DNA of 64,000 nucleotides from Bdellovibrio bacteriovorus (GTDB taxonomy: Bacteria; Bdellovibrionota; Bdellovibrionia; Bdellovibrionales; Bdellovibrionaceae): NCBI RefSeq assembly GCF_001592755.1, contig NZ_LUKF01000014.1, forward strand, positions 124,841-188,840, in the 5' to 3' direction. Below, piece by piece: positions 62,783 through 64,000 of this stretch. Position 1 is the first letter of the stretch. Each line of letters opens with the position of its first letter. The notes under the pieces were generated by a model, which saw only the letters and a program-made list of their open reading frames with translations, did not search any database and was not told the origin of the DNA. The position numbers and the translations under genes were made by a program.

Positions 62783-64000
62783 TTAGAAACGATTGGCGTC
62801 TAAAACTTTCATATCAACAAAAGGTGTTTTTCCTTCGATAAGATCTGAAACCAAAAGACCTGTGCCGGTGCCACTTTGCAGTCCCAACATCTGGTGACCT
62901 AAAGCCAACATCAGATTTGAAATCTTATCGTGATAGCCGACCAAAGGAACACCATCAGGAGTGCAAGGACGAAGACCCGCCCATAATTCTTGAACTTGAA
63001 GCTCTTCTGGTAAATGCAAGAATTCACGCGCGCCTTTTTTGATATTGTCGACGCGTTTTGGAGTGATGGAAAAATCCTGATCCACAAGTTCCAAAGTTCC
63101 GGCAATTCTCAATGAATTTTGACGAGGAGTGATCGCGATTTTTTTCTCAACCAACATCATGGGATATTGCGGTTGATTTTCCAAAGGCGGAACAATCATC
63201 GCATAACCTTTCCCACCTAAAACAGGGACGCGCAGGCGCATCATGCGCGCCATGGATTTAGACCAGCTGCCTGTCGCCATAACGACTTGTTTAGCTTTGA
63301 TTTCACCTAGCGAAGTAACGACTTTTTCAATCTTATTTCCACTGACCGGTAGATCTTGAAGCGTGCAGTTTTCTAAAATTTCTCCACCGTGCGCGCGAAT
63401 CTCTTTTGCTAGTGCTTGAACCACTTGATAGGGTTCCGCCATCGCTTCCTTTTCAAAATAAACGCCACCTAAAAGTGGTGACTTTAAAGCCGGCTCCATC
63501 TGACGAATGTCATCCGAGTTTAAAACTTTTCCGGGAACCCCTAAGTTCTTCACGTAGTTTAATTCTTCGACCGCGGCGGTAACGCCGGCTTCAGTCTTAG
63601 AAACCATCAAAAGACCTTTTTGTTGGAAAAAGATCTCGGGATATTTCTGTCCTAGTTTTTCGTATTCCGTCAGACTTTTTTGCGACAAAACGACCAAGGC
63701 ATCCACCGCGCGGCGAGCTTGTGTTTCGTTCATCGCTTTCATGAATTGGAAAAGCCAAGAGGCCAAATCCAAAGACAAAGAAGGTTTGATGTAAAGGGGA
63801 CTTGCTGGATCTAGCAACCACTTCATCGATTTTAAAAGCATTCCCGGCATCGGAAGTGGCATGGCAAAGCAAGGTGTCATCCAACCGGCATTCCCATAAG
63901 AACACCCGCGACCTACAGTGCCTTTATCGATCACTCCGACTTTGGCTCCACGACGAGATAGCTCTGCGCCGATAGAAGTTCCAATAATCCCTGCCCCTAC
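62783..64000 (-). CDS. D-amino-acid dehydrogenase, DadA-like (5' end cut by the window)
   Basis: This FAD-dependent oxidoreductase of the DAO family would deaminate D-amino acids (DadA-type). The last 406 codons are present. The frame continues to the window edge with VGAGIIGTSIGAELSRRGAKV, which is the FAD GxGxxG motif, so only a few N-terminal residues are missing. Also seen are GCSYGNAGWMTP, GVYFEKEAMAEPY and the C-terminal LALGHQMLGLQSGTGTG. The gene shares a terminator with the convergent hydrolase. Whether it acts on D-Ala cannot be stated. Confidence 0.88.
   Translation of the reverse strand, partial: VGAGIIGTSIGAELSRRGAKVGVIDKGTVGRGCSYGNAGWMTPCFAMPLPMPGMLLKSMKWLLDPASPLYIKPSLSLDLASWLFQFMKAMNETQARRAVDALVVLSQKSLTEYEKLGQKYPEIFFQQKGLLMVSKTEAGVTAAVEELNYVKNLGVPGKVLNSDDIRQMEPALKSPLLGGVYFEKEAMAEPYQVVQALAKEIRAHGGEILENCTLQDLPVSGNKIEKVVTSLGEIKAKQVVMATGSWSKSMARMMRLRVPVLGGKGYAMIVPPLENQPQYPMMLVEKKIAITPRQNSLRIAGTLELVDQDFSITPKRVDNIKKGAREFLHLPEELQVQELWAGLRPCTPDGVPLVGYHDKISNLMLALGHQMLGLQSGTGTGLLVSDLIEGKTPFVDMKVLDANRF

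Overview
The window looks like ordinary chromosome from a Gram-negative predatory bacterium of the Bdellovibrio type (Bdellovibrionota). This is inferred from four things: a chimeric tail-fibre-like protein of the mosaic adhesive trimer (MAT) kind, a short TIGR02147-family regulator, very large Ig-like and RCC1 surface lipoproteins, and many small signal-peptide proteins. The species cannot be named from the sequence alone. No insertion sequence, prophage block, CRISPR array or rRNA operon is visible. Genes are tightly packed, with many 1-14 nt overlaps and intrinsic terminators between transcription units.

Layout: 0-9 kb holds map, an ADP/ATP-dependent NAD(P)H-hydrate dehydratase, an outer-membrane barrel, a possible broken small gene and a 29-residue small gene, a CoA-type NUDIX hydrolase, a PepSY/cytochrome b561 pair, a hemolysin-III-type membrane protein with no normal start codon, a TetA-like exporter, an RRM protein and a TetR regulator with a palindromic operator. 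9-16 kb holds a streptomycin-kinase-like phosphotransferase, HutD/Ves, a PLP enzyme of sulfur amino-acid metabolism, a 3D-domain protein, a PilZ-like protein, a DUF2914 membrane protein and a lipoprotein. 16-24 kb holds trmO-ileS (eukaryote-like type 2 IleRS), a periplasmic redoxin coupled to a DsbD/ScsB-type electron transporter, and a beta-propeller lipoprotein.

24-38 kb carries surface proteins: an 1851-residue Ig/Calx-beta/RCC1 lipoprotein and a 1061-residue Ig-like lipoprotein with a single CxxCH motif. Between them lie tRNA-Leu(UAG) with a hairpin-rich downstream segment, gcvT-gcvH, a TrmK-like methyltransferase, the TIGR02147 regulator (apparently leaderless) and an astacin protease. 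gcvP sits about 8 kb away on the same strand with a GT9 glycosyltransferase and an Rsm22-like methyltransferase. 42-51 kb holds an MFS transporter, a protein-glutaminase-like secreted protein, a lysine-rich histone-H1-like protein, the TldD/PmbA pair and an EpmA-like lysyl ligase with an extra N-terminal region. 51-64 kb has the MAT-type fibre gene, an HU/IHF gene, an apparent operon gdhA-pyrD-NUDIX-two glycosyltransferases, a secreted alpha/beta hydrolase and a truncated D-amino-acid dehydrogenase.

The genes are mainly housekeeping (translation, one-carbon and amino-acid metabolism, redox) mixed with envelope and prey-contact functions. The most interesting items are the MAT-type fibre, the two giant lipoproteins, the protein-glutaminase-like candidate, the leaderless autoregulatory-looking TIGR02147 gene, and the tRNA-linked hairpin cluster.
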